This document shows, piece after piece, positions 33,356 to 41,390 of a DNA stretch of 64,000 bases. Origin of the DNA: Streptomyces djakartensis (GTDB lineage Bacteria; Actinomycetota; Actinomycetes; Streptomycetales; Streptomycetaceae); assembly GCF_014651075.1 (NCBI RefSeq), contig NZ_BMWE01000015.1, forward strand, positions 62,001 to 126,000. Direction: 5' to 3'. The position numbers and the translations under genes were made by a program. Numbering within the stretch: the stretch's first letter is position 1; each line of letters begins with the position of its first letter. The notes under the pieces were generated by a model that did not search any database, was not told the origin of the DNA, and was given only the letters and a program-made list of their open reading frames with translations.

Positions 33356-34669
33356 TCAGCGGACGCGGCCGGCGCCCGAGCGGGCGCCGACGATGCCCGG
33401 GACGGCCTTCGCCGGGTCGAGGTCCGCCCGCAGGGCCGGCGTCCAGCCGGCACCCGGCTGCAGCGTCTCCGCGGGAATCTCCGCGTTGTGCACGGCGATC
33501 AGGTCGACCGCCCTGCCGTTGACGACGTTGCCGCCCGCGGTGACCGGCGCCTCGTTCCACTTCTTGAGGATCTTCGCCGGGCTGACGCCCTGGGCCAGCG
33601 TGAACGCGTTGTGCTCGGCGACGAGCCGGGACTCCTTGCCGATGCCGTAGACGTAGCCCCACTTCTGGCCCTTGGTGACGACGAAGTGGTTGTTGTACGA
33701 GTCGACCTGTCCGAAGCGGACGCGCGGCGCGCGCTCGACGATGCCCTCGAAGCGGTTGTGGTGCAGCGTGACCTTCAGTTTGCCGGAGTCGTCGGCGGTG
33801 GCGCCGTCGCTGTTGCCGATCAGCATGGTCTTGTCGTGGTCCTTGAAGGAGTTCCAGGACACCGTCACGTGGTTGGAGCCGCGCACGACGTCGAGCAGTC
33901 CGTCGTGCCGCTGGTAGGTCTTGCCGAAGTAGGACGGCAGCGCACTGTCGGGGTGACGGCCGTCGGTCAGCGTGTTGTGGTCGACCCACACGTGTGTGGA
34001 GCCGTAGACCACCACCGCGTCGTACTCGCTGTTCCAGGCGCCGGTCCTGTTGTCGTCGGTCGGGTCCCACTGCGGGAAGCAGTCGATCGGGGCCTCGACG
34101 GTGAGGTTGCGGACGATGACGTTGTCGACGCCCTTGATCTGCAGGCTGCCGCCGAGGATCCCCGAGCCCTTCCCCACGCCGATGATCGTGGTGTTGGCGG
34201 GCACGATCGCCTTGATGGCCTGGTCCTGCCGGGCGGCGGACGCGGCCCGCAGCTCCTCCTGCTCGCCGCTGACGGGCGTGTCGTGCCCCCAGACGGCCGG
34301 GTCGTAGGCGGCGAGGTACTTCTGGAGGTCGTACCCCTCGGCCTCGAACGCCTCGCAGCCCTGGGAGACGGCGTCGATCATCCCCGTCACTTTGATGATC
34401 TTCGGTGCCGACCCGCCGTCCTTCAGGGCGGCCTTGAACTGCTCCCAGGTGGTGACGGTGTGGACGTGCGCGGTGTCGGCGGCGGCACCGCCGGTGGTGC
34501 CGGTGCCGTACGAGCCCCACCCGTCGCCCGCTCCGAGGGTCTGGCGCGCCACGTCCCGCGGCTGGGCCTGCGCGCCGGTACCGCTCAGGGACAGCACGAG
34601 TGCGGCGCACCCGGCCACCACGACGACCCCGCCGAATATGGCATGATCATGACAGTTTCGAACGTTCAT
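33356..34669 (-). CDS. Secreted pectate lyase, family PL1
   Basis: 437 residues, signal peptide (IFGGVVVVAGCAALVLSLSGTGAQA) then a PL1 beta-helix: NTTIIGVGKGSGILGGSLQIKGVDNVIVRNLTVE, the calcium region EYDAVVVYGSTHVWVDHNTLTDG, and VTLHHNRFEGIVERAPRVRFGQVDSYNN with the catalytic-type Arg. I start at ATG 34669 because AAGGAAGAG is 8 bases upstream; the ATG at 34690 lies on that ribosome site. Last gene of a minus-strand run behind the acetylesterase and ABC genes. Confidence 0.92.
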   Translation of the reverse strand: MNVRNCHDHAIFGGVVVVAGCAALVLSLSGTGAQAQPRDVARQTLGAGDGWGSYGTGTTGGAAADTAHVHTVTTWEQFKAALKDGGSAPKIIKVTGMIDAVSQGCEAFEAEGYDLQKYLAAYDPAVWGHDTPVSGEQEELRAASAARQDQAIKAIVPANTTIIGVGKGSGILGGSLQIKGVDNVIVRNLTVEAPIDCFPQWDPTDDNRTGAWNSEYDAVVVYGSTHVWVDHNTLTDGRHPDSALPSYFGKTYQRHDGLLDVVRGSNHVTVSWNSFKDHDKTMLIGNSDGATADDSGKLKVTLHHNRFEGIVERAPRVRFGQVDSYNNHFVVTKGQKWGYVYGIGKESRLVAEHNAFTLAQGVSPAKILKKWNEAPVTAGGNVVNGRAVDLIAVHNAEIPAETLQPGAGWTPALRADLDPAKAVPGIVGARSGAGRVR

Positions 34670-34702
34670 GGTGCGGCTCTCTTCCTTCATCGTCTCGGGG
34701 TG

Positions 34703-35494
34703 TTACGCCAAGGCCTCGGGCCAGGTGATCCACGCCTCGGGGATCTCCGTCTCCAGCCGGCGCACATCGCGCGGCCCGAGCACCCGGGTCCGGAGCATCT
34801 CCCGTGCCACCAGCCGGGCCACGGCGATCGCGCCGGACGGAGCGAAGTGCGTGTTGTCCTGCTCGGACGCGGTCCAGTTGAAGTACTTCTTCGTCTCCTC
34901 GACCCCGAGCTCCTGCCACAGGGCGAGCGACAGCGCCTGGACGTCCAGCAGCGCGACCCGCTCCTCGGCTGCGAGCGCCCGCATGGCCGCGGGGTACTCA
35001 CCGTGCGTCGGCACGGCCTTCCCGCTCGCGTCGAACCTGCGCCGCTCCACGGACGTGGCCAGCACCGGACGCGCCCCACGGGCCCTGGCCCCGTCGACGT
35101 ACATCCGCAAGAACTCCTGATACGTCGACCAGGGCTCGGTGTAGCGGGCCGGGTCCTGCGCCTTCTCGTCGTTGTGGGCGAACTGGATGAGCAGGAAATC
35201 GCCGGGCTGTATCGCAGAGAGGACGGCCGCGAGCCGGCCCTCGACCACGAAGCTCTTCGAACTGCGCCCGTTGACCGCATGGTTGGCGACCGGCAGGTCC
35301 TTGCGCAGAAAGAACGGCAGGGCCATACACCACCCGGTCTCAGGCGCGGCGTTCGCGTACTTCTGTGCGGCGGTGGAATCACCGGCGATGTAGACCGTAC
35401 GGCGGCGGCCACCGGCATGAGCGGTACCGGTCAACGACCACGCAAGCGGCACGGATGCCACGGCGACAGCGGCTTGTCTTCGGCTGAGAGACAC
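34703..35494 (-). CDS. Secreted rhamnogalacturonan acetylesterase (SGNH/GDSL, CE12-like)
   Basis: Removes acetyl groups from rhamnogalacturonan. 263 residues: signal peptide (QAAVAVASVPLAWSLTGTAHA), nucleophile block IAGDSTAA, block III-type Asn in FAHND, and catalytic Asp/His in DNTHFAPSGA. GTG 35494 is supported by AAAGGAG; the frame runs upstream only through a dispersed repeat. Ends 33 bp before the PL1 start. Confidence 0.9.
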   Translation of the reverse strand: MSLSRRQAAVAVASVPLAWSLTGTAHAGGRRRTVYIAGDSTAAQKYANAAPETGWCMALPFFLRKDLPVANHAVNGRSSKSFVVEGRLAAVLSAIQPGDFLLIQFAHNDEKAQDPARYTEPWSTYQEFLRMYVDGARARGARPVLATSVERRRFDASGKAVPTHGEYPAAMRALAAEERVALLDVQALSLALWQELGVEETKKYFNWTASEQDNTHFAPSGAIAVARLVAREMLRTRVLGPRDVRRLETEIPEAWITWPEALA

Positions 35495-35531
35495 GCGGAC
35501 TCCTTTCACGGGGACGGGGGCCACGCCGTCA

Positions 35532-35564
35532 GGGGCGCGGGGAACTGCGCGATCGGCCACGGGA
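35532..35564 (+). repeat. Dispersed GGGGCGCGGGGAACTGCGCGA repeat, copy 2
   Basis: Core followed by TCGGCCACGGG, in the gap between the ABC binding protein and acetylesterase genes. Confidence 0.8.
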
Positions 35565-35618
35565 CGGCCCGCACCCTGCGATTTCGCAGGCCGCCCCGCG
35601 ACGAGACCGAGCAGCGCG

Positions 35619-36965
35619 TCAGCCCTGCTGCTGATCCCACTCCTCCTGCGCGGCGTTCAACTGCTCGGCCAACGTGTCCAGGAATGACTTCGGGCTCATC
35701 TTCCCGAGCAGCACCTTCTGGAAGTTCGGCTCGTTGTCGGCCTTGGAGATCGTGTTCCAGTCCGGCAGGTAGTACGGCAGCTGCACGATCGTGGTCGACC
35801 CGTCCGACAACGCGTCGGCGGCCAGCTTCGTGGGCTCGGCCTTCGAGATCCACGCGTCCTTCGCCGCGTCCGTGTTCGACGGCACCTGCCCCGCCGTCTC
35901 GTTGAACTTCGAGTTCTCCGCCTTGGACGTGGCGAACTCGATGAACTTCCAGGCGGCTTCCTTGTTCTTGCCGCTCTTGAACAACCCCAGGCCGTCCACC
36001 GGATTGGAGACCTGGACCCGCTTGCCGCCCGGTCCGGTCGGCTGTGGAATGCCCCGGAACCTGTCGACCCCGAGCGCCTTCACATGGTCCTGGTACGACC
36101 CGAGATTGTGGTTCAGCATCCCGATCGTGCCGGAGTCCCACTGCGCGACCATCTTCGTGAAGTCGTTGTTGAGGTCGGCGGCCGGCGTGACCTTCTTGTA
36201 CAGGCCCGCGTACTTCTCCAGCGCGGCCACGTTCCTGGGGTCGTTCACCGTGGTCTTCTCACCACTGGAGTCCCAGAACGAGGTGATCCCCGACTGCCCG
36301 TACATGGCGTCCAGGGCCTGCGCGATGGAGCCCGCGCCACCACGAATGGTGTACCCGAACTCGTTCTTGCCCTTGTTCGTGAGCTTGTCCGCGGCCTCGA
36401 AGAACCGTTCCCAGGTCGTCGGCTCTTTGAGGCCCGCCTTCTGGAACAGGTCGGTGCGGTAGTACAGCACACCGTTGTTCGCGGAGGTCGGGACCGAGTA
36501 CAGCTTGTCGTCGCCCCCGCCGGCCGCCTTCAGCGACTCGACCATGTCCTTGTTGAGCTTGCCGTCCAGCGAGGACTTGGCGACCCGCTCGTCCAGCGGT
36601 TCCAGCGCGCCCTGCGCGGCGAACCCGGCGAGCATCGCCGCGCCCACGCCACCGACGTCCGGCAGCCCGCCGCCCTGCAGGGCCGTGTCGACCTTCGACT
36701 GGTACTCGGTCGCGGCGATCCCGACGTACTCGACCTTGATGTCCGGGTTGGCCTTCTCGAAGTCGGCGATGATCTCCTTCCAGATCTCGGTGCGGACACC
36801 GCCGTTGTTGTCCCAGAAGACGATCCTGCCCTTGCCGCTTCCCTCGGCGCCCTTGTCACCGGCGCCGCTGCCGTCGTCACCACAGGCGGTCGCGGTCAGG
36901 GCGAGCACGGCCCCCAGGGCGACGGCCGTGGCCGCGCGCCTGCTTCTGCGATTGCTGATCTTCAT
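35619..36965 (-). CDS. Sugar ABC transporter substrate-binding lipoprotein
   Basis: Extracellular receptor anchored by a lipobox (LALTATAC, Cys near residue 28), 448 residues, extracellular solute-binding family 1. Family marks: KGRIVFWDNNGGVRTEIWKEIIADFEKANPDIKVEYV and LYSVPTSANNGVLYYRTDLFQKAGL. ATG 36965 follows GAAGAGAG. It is separated from its two permeases by the Gfo/Idh and PmoA-like genes but lies in the same direction; ligands are probably oligo-galacturonides or rhamnogalacturonan fragments (inference). Confidence 0.9.
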   Translation of the reverse strand: MKISNRRSRRAATAVALGAVLALTATACGDDGSGAGDKGAEGSGKGRIVFWDNNGGVRTEIWKEIIADFEKANPDIKVEYVGIAATEYQSKVDTALQGGGLPDVGGVGAAMLAGFAAQGALEPLDERVAKSSLDGKLNKDMVESLKAAGGGDDKLYSVPTSANNGVLYYRTDLFQKAGLKEPTTWERFFEAADKLTNKGKNEFGYTIRGGAGSIAQALDAMYGQSGITSFWDSSGEKTTVNDPRNVAALEKYAGLYKKVTPAADLNNDFTKMVAQWDSGTIGMLNHNLGSYQDHVKALGVDRFRGIPQPTGPGGKRVQVSNPVDGLGLFKSGKNKEAAWKFIEFATSKAENSKFNETAGQVPSNTDAAKDAWISKAEPTKLAADALSDGSTTIVQLPYYLPDWNTISKADNEPNFQKVLLGKMSPKSFLDTLAEQLNAAQEEWDQQQG

Positions 36966-37070
36966 TGGTCGGCTCTCTTCTTCCGGATCCAGCGGAACTT
37001 GAAGGTGTGGGGCCGGTGCGGGGCATGGGGCGCCCCGGCGTCCCCCTGAGAGAGGCGGTGCCGTGTGGGG

Positions 37071-37295
37071 CCGCGCCGCCTTGTCGCTCGGCTGCGGACG
37101 GTCGGCGGTGACCGTCACGCCCGGGCCGTGGTGGCGGTACTCGGTGAAGTGGGCGTCCCGCCGCGAAGGCCCGCTCCTGTCGGTGTGACTCCGAACTGCG
37201 TGAAGGTCGCCGCGCCCGGGTGCCCCACCCCTACGGGGGCGAGGGCGAAGAGGCCGAGCAGCGCGCCGACCCAGCGCCACGGGGTGGCGAGGTCG
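37071..37295 (-). pseudogene. Probable remnant of a secreted pectin methylesterase (CE8)
   Basis: No intact gene, but at 37157-37071 the minus strand reads AHFTEYRHHGPGVTVTADRP then QPSDKAA, closely matching the CE8 C-terminal pattern EY..xG.G..V..DR.Q.(S/T)D..AA. Just upstream, in another frame, a hydrophobic signal-like segment (RWVGALLGLFALAPVGVG) with strong GC third positions is open. The most economical reading is a methylesterase that lost its centre and its frame. Confidence 0.5.
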
Positions 37296-38141
37296 TCACA
37301 GGCTCACCGCCTTGCGGACGAGGGCCGCCGCGGCGTCCCGGTCGAGGCGGCCGTCGGCGACCACGGTGACGACCCGGCGTACGACGGTCTCACCCGGCGG
37401 GACCGGCAGCCGCTCGTCGTACGCCAGGCAGGAGCCGACACCCGGGTACTCCTCGGTGCGTACGAACCACGGGTCGCGGCGGGTCTGTTCGGTGGCCCCG
37501 GCGAAGACCAGCGTCCAGGTGGAGCCGGCCAGGGCGAGCCAGTCGGCGCGGCTGCCGTGCGCCTCGGTCTCGCCCTCGGCGCCGGGGGTGAAGACGACCG
37601 GCGGCTCCTCCTCCTTGCGGGCCCGCCAGAAGAAGCCGCCGTAGGCGGCGCCCGGGCGTCCGTTGGTCGCGGGGCTGCCGATCGACAGCGGGGCCTTGGT
37701 GACGTTGGTGAGGGAGAAGGTGAGATCCAGCGCCCAGGCCCGGTCGGTGAGCTCGGTGGCCGCGACCGTGCGGCGCTCGCGCAGCAGTTCGCCGGCCGGG
37801 GCCGCCCAGCGCAGTTCCTCGACGAAGCCGTCCGGGTCGCGCAGCTGGAAGGTGACGTGCCGCTGGGAGCCGTGGTTGTCGAGTTCGGTCGGGCCCTGGT
37901 CGCGGACGTAGGTGCGCCCGCCCCAGAAGTTGAACCCCCCGACGTCGGGAACGGCGACACCGACGCCGAGGTGGTGTGTGTGGTCGGCCGGGCTCGTCTC
38001 GGTCACGGGCGTGCCGGCCAGGGTGGTGACGGGGTGCAGGTACGGGCGCGGGGAGAGCCGGGCGGGCAGCTCGGGCCGGGTGACGTACCGTCCGACCGGC
38101 CGGCCCGCGACGCGCAGGACGGCCGTGTCGTTGCTGGTCAT
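37296..38141 (-). CDS. PmoA-like (DUF6807) family protein
   Basis: 281 residues. The order HHLGVGVAVPDVGGFNFWGGRTYV, then ELDNHGSQRHVTFQLRD, and GPATNGRPGAAYGGFFWRARKEE-like segment is typical of the PmoA/DUF6807 family, found beside Gfo/Idh oxidoreductases in carbohydrate clusters; a beta-sandwich of unknown reaction. ATG overlaps the oxidoreductase stop (ATGA), so the two are translationally coupled. GGTGAG precedes the start. Confidence 0.8.
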   Translation of the reverse strand: MTSNDTAVLRVAGRPVGRYVTRPELPARLSPRPYLHPVTTLAGTPVTETSPADHTHHLGVGVAVPDVGGFNFWGGRTYVRDQGPTELDNHGSQRHVTFQLRDPDGFVEELRWAAPAGELLRERRTVAATELTDRAWALDLTFSLTNVTKAPLSIGSPATNGRPGAAYGGFFWRARKEEEPPVVFTPGAEGETEAHGSRADWLALAGSTWTLVFAGATEQTRRDPWFVRTEEYPGVGSCLAYDERLPVPPGETVVRRVVTVVADGRLDRDAAAALVRKAVSL

Positions 38142-39325
38142 CGGTTGCTCACCTCGTTCGACTGGTGTTCCCGGGCCGTCGCCCAGGGGGCGCCGAGTTC
38201 CGAGTAGAGGGAGAGGGTGTCGGCGGCGGCCGCGACGAGTCCGTCGATGCCGGGGACGACCCGGCGGTTCTCGTCGGGGATCCGGTGCCAGGCGGTGTCC
38301 GGCAGCGGCGCCGGGTCGGGCGCGGTCCGGATGGCCTCCACGACCTTCATGAAGGCGCCCGTCTCGTCCGGCGGGACGAGCAGGTCCGCCCCGGTGGTGA
38401 GGTGCGCGACGAGGTTCTCCAGCAGGTCGGTGCGGCCGTGGTCGGACTCCTGGGGGCCGTGGCCCGCGCGCTGGAGCAGCACCCGGTCCTGCTTGTACCA
38501 GAAGGTGATCCGGCCGCTGCTGCCGTGCACCAGCACGTACGGCTCGTCCGCCGCCTCGGCGCACAGGGTCGCGGCGACGGTGACCGGGTGGCCCTGCGCG
38601 GTGGCGATCCGGACGCAGGAGGTGTCGTCGGACTCGATGGCGTTGGCGCGCAGCAGCTCCGTCTCGATGCCGGTGACGTCCTCGGCCCGGGTGCTGCCGC
38701 CCAGGGCGAGGGCGGTGGCGACGGCGTGGGCGAGCGGGTTGGTCAGCGCCCCGTCGATCACGTCGACGCCGTTCAGCCGCCGCTTGCCCGCCCAGGGCGC
38801 ACGCTTGAAGTAGTCCTCGTCGCGCACCCAGGCTCCGCCCCCGCCGAGCCCGACCAGCGAGCCGATCGCCCCCTGGCCGACCAGCTCGCGGATGGCGGGC
38901 AGGGCGTGCGAGCCCAGCGACTGGAAGCCGATCTGGCAGGCGACCCCGGCGGCCGCGACTGCGTCGGCCATCCGGCGGAACTCGGCGTACGAGGGGGCGG
39001 GCGGCTTCTCCAGGAGGAGGTGCACGCCCCGCTCGGCCGCTGTGAGGGCGAGGTCGGTGTGGGTCGGGATCGGGGTGCAGATCACGGCGATCCGGGCGCC
39101 GGTGGAGTCCAGCAGGGCGCCGAAGTCGGCGGACTGCTCGGGCGCGCCCAGGTCGCCGAGCTCCGCCTCGGTCAGCGGCGTCAGCTCGCAGACGCCCACC
39201 AGCCGTACGATGCCCCGCTTCTGCAGGCGGCGGATGTTCTCGATGTGCCAGCGGCCGTGCCCGCGGGCGCCGGCGAGGACGACGGGCAGTGGTGTGGTCA
39301 GGGGTTCGCTCATGGAGTCGATCAT
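38138..39325 (-). CDS. Gfo/Idh/MocA-family oxidoreductase
   Basis: 395 residues. N-terminal Rossmann fold (PLPVVLAGARGHGRWHIENIRRLQ; ICTPIPTHTDLALTAAERGVHLLLEKPPA with the conserved EKP lysine), then the C-terminal beta-sheet domain. Would oxidise or reduce a sugar or sugar-acid hydroxyl with NAD(P). ATG 39325; a second ATG at 39313 is equally possible, as neither has a strong ribosome site. Coupled to the PmoA-like gene. Confidence 0.85.
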   Translation of the reverse strand: MIDSMSEPLTTPLPVVLAGARGHGRWHIENIRRLQKRGIVRLVGVCELTPLTEAELGDLGAPEQSADFGALLDSTGARIAVICTPIPTHTDLALTAAERGVHLLLEKPPAPSYAEFRRMADAVAAAGVACQIGFQSLGSHALPAIRELVGQGAIGSLVGLGGGGAWVRDEDYFKRAPWAGKRRLNGVDVIDGALTNPLAHAVATALALGGSTRAEDVTGIETELLRANAIESDDTSCVRIATAQGHPVTVAATLCAEAADEPYVLVHGSSGRITFWYKQDRVLLQRAGHGPQESDHGRTDLLENLVAHLTTGADLLVPPDETGAFMKVVEAIRTAPDPAPLPDTAWHRIPDENRRVVPGIDGLVAAAADTLSLYSELGAPWATAREHQSNEVSNR

Positions 39326-39405
39326 GCGACCGGTCACGGTGTCCGCCCCGCTCCCCCGCCGCTGGCCACCGCCCGGCCGGCCGCCGCGCAGCTGTCCATC
39401 CGGCG

Positions 39406-40302
39406 TCATCCCTTCACCGCCCCCGCGCTGAACCCGGTGATCAGCCACTTCTGGATGAAGGCGAACACGATCACGACCGGCACGGCCGCGATGATGCCGC
39501 CCGCGGCGAGCGCGCCGAGGTCGACGCTGTCGGCGCTCATCAGGGAGTTGAGGCCGACGGGGATCGTCTGCTTGTCCTGGTTGTTGAGGAACATCAGGGC
39601 GAACAGGAAGTGGTTCCAGGAGTGGACGAAGGCGAACGAGCCGACGGCGATGAGGCCGGGCCGCAGCAGCGGCAGCACCACGATCCGAAAGGCCGTCATG
39701 CGGTTGCAGCCGTCCACCCAGGCCGCCTCCTCCAGGGAGTACGGCACGTTCTTGATGAAGTTGCTGATCAGGATCATCGACAGGGGCAGCTGGAACACCG
39801 TCTCGGCGAGGATGACACTGCCCAGCGAATTGATCATCCGCAGTTCGGCGAAGATCTCGAACAGCGGCACCAGGAGCAGCGCCCCCGGCACGAACTGGGA
39901 GCAGAGCAGGGCCAGCATGAACACCCGCTTGACCTTGAAGTCGAACCGGGCGAGGGCGTAGCCGCCGGCCAGCGCGACGAGGGTGGTCATGAGCAGGGTG
40001 GCCACGCCGACGAGGACGCTGTTGGTGAAGTAGGTGCCGAAGCTGCGCTCCGTCCACACCTTCTCGAAGTGCTCGAAGGTGACCGGCCAGGGCACGAGCG
40101 AGGTCGAGCCGGCCGGGCGCAGCGAGAAGAGCAGAATCCAGTAGAAGGGGATGAGGGTGAAGAGGAGGTAGATGCCCAGGGGCAGATAGATCTGCCAGCG
40201 GGGGGCCTCGTCCCAGGCGCGGTTCTTCTTCACGGGCCGGGCCGGTTCGGGGGTGGCGCGCACGGGTGCGGGCGCCGCCTTGGTGGCTTCCTTGACGCTC
40301 AC
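39406..40302 (-). CDS. Carbohydrate ABC transporter permease (MalG type)
   Basis: 298 residues, six membrane segments, and the EAA loop EEAAWVDGCNRMTAFRIVVLPLLRPG that contacts the ATPase. GTG 40302 overlaps the stop of the MalF-type permease. The pair needs an ATPase that is not encoded here; in Streptomyces, MsiK commonly serves such systems. Confidence 0.92.
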   Translation of the reverse strand: MSVKEATKAAPAPVRATPEPARPVKKNRAWDEAPRWQIYLPLGIYLLFTLIPFYWILLFSLRPAGSTSLVPWPVTFEHFEKVWTERSFGTYFTNSVLVGVATLLMTTLVALAGGYALARFDFKVKRVFMLALLCSQFVPGALLLVPLFEIFAELRMINSLGSVILAETVFQLPLSMILISNFIKNVPYSLEEAAWVDGCNRMTAFRIVVLPLLRPGLIAVGSFAFVHSWNHFLFALMFLNNQDKQTIPVGLNSLMSADSVDLGALAAGGIIAAVPVVIVFAFIQKWLITGFSAGAVKG

Positions 40303-41234
40303 TTGCTCTCGCCTCCGAACTTGCTCAGCCGCAGGTAGACCATCGAGCAGAAGAGCAGGATCACGAACGCCACCGTGGTCAGGGCCGACGCGTATCCGAA
40401 GTTGTGGGCGTCGACGGACGTGTTGGCGATGTACAGCGGCAGCGTCGTGGTCTCGCCCGCGGGGCCGCCGCCGGTCAGGGTGTAGAGCAGGTCGACGTTG
40501 TTGAACTCCCACACCGCGCGCAGCAGCGTGGACAGGATGATGGCGTCCTTCAGGTGCGGCAGCGTGATGTGCCAGAACTGCTTCAGCCGGCCGGCCCCGT
40601 CGACCTCGGCGGCCTCGTACAGGTCCTTCGAGACGGACTGGAGGTCGGCGAGGATGAGGATCGCGAAGAACGGCACCCCGCGCCACAGGTCGGCCACGAC
40701 CGCCGCCGGGAACACCGTGGAGGTGTCCGACAGCCAGCTGGTGCCGTACGAGCCGACGCCCAGGTCCGCGAGGTAACGGGTGATGCCCGTCTGGGAGTTG
40801 TAGAGCAGCACCCAGATCGCGGAGGTCAGCACGCCGGAGACGGCCCACGGGGAGAAGACCAGGGCGCGCCCCAGGCCCCGGCCGACGAAGGTCTGGTTGA
40901 CGATGAGCGCCAGCGCGAGACCGAACAGCAGCTGGAGTCCGACCTCCACGAAGACCCACTTGGCGCTGAAGACCAGCGTGTCCCGGAAGACCGGGTCCTC
41001 GGTGAAGGCGTGGACGAAGTTGTCGAAGCCCGCGAATCCGTTCCGCCACGGCTTGGTGGGGTTGTAGTTCTGCAGGCTGTAGTAGAAGACGCTGACGACC
41101 GGGTAGGCGATGAAGCCCAGCATGAGCAGGGCGGCCGGCGCGATCAGCAGGTACGGGAGCCCGCGCGGTGTGGCGGAGGCACGGCGCCGCCGGGGTGGCG
41201 CGGGCGGTTTCGCCACGGCTGCGGCTTGGGCCAT
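40299..41234 (-). CDS. Carbohydrate ABC transporter permease (MalF type)
   Basis: 311 residues with six membrane segments and EAA loop YEAAEVDGAGRLKQFWHITLPHLKD. The N-terminus is Pro/Arg-rich cytoplasmic (RRRRASATPRGLPYLLIAPA). ATG 41234; a LacI-like palindrome lies about 35 bp upstream at 41267-41278, so transport genes may have their own promoter. Confidence 0.92.
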   Translation of the reverse strand: MAQAAAVAKPPAPPRRRRASATPRGLPYLLIAPAALLMLGFIAYPVVSVFYYSLQNYNPTKPWRNGFAGFDNFVHAFTEDPVFRDTLVFSAKWVFVEVGLQLLFGLALALIVNQTFVGRGLGRALVFSPWAVSGVLTSAIWVLLYNSQTGITRYLADLGVGSYGTSWLSDTSTVFPAAVVADLWRGVPFFAILILADLQSVSKDLYEAAEVDGAGRLKQFWHITLPHLKDAIILSTLLRAVWEFNNVDLLYTLTGGGPAGETTTLPLYIANTSVDAHNFGYASALTTVAFVILLFCSMVYLRLSKFGGESK

Positions 41235-41266
41235 GACAGGGTCTCCGATCTCGGTACGGTCGTGCG

Positions 41267-41278
41267 GGAAGCGCTTTC
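41267..41278. promoter_or_regulatory. LacI-type operator candidate before the transport genes
   Basis: GGAAGCGCTTTC: 5 of 6 arm positions symmetric around GC/GC, the AAGCGCTT core typical of LacI-family operators. Position just upstream of the MalF-type permease start fits repression of the transport run. Confidence 0.55.
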
Positions 41279-41345
41279 TCGATGCGCGGAGGTCCGCCTG
41301 GAGTGCGTGGTACGGGGTGCCTCTTGCTGTGTGCGTGGCGGTTGC

Positions 41346-41378
41346 GTCGTGGCGTGTCGCGCGGTTCCCCGCGCGCCT
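41346..41378 (-). repeat. Dispersed repeat, copy 3 (inverted orientation, diverged)
   Basis: On the minus strand GGCGCGCGGGGAACCGCGCGAC followed by a degenerate CACGCC tail. It lies just after the 3' end of the dehydratase gene when read in the direction of the operon. Confidence 0.65.
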
Positions 41379-41390
41379 GGGTGGGACTGG

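Noticed and set aside
33104..35905. 933-codon + strand frame opposite the pectate lyase and acetylesterase
   Set aside because: The minus strand has signal peptides and catalytic motifs of PL1 and CE12; the + reading is low-complexity.
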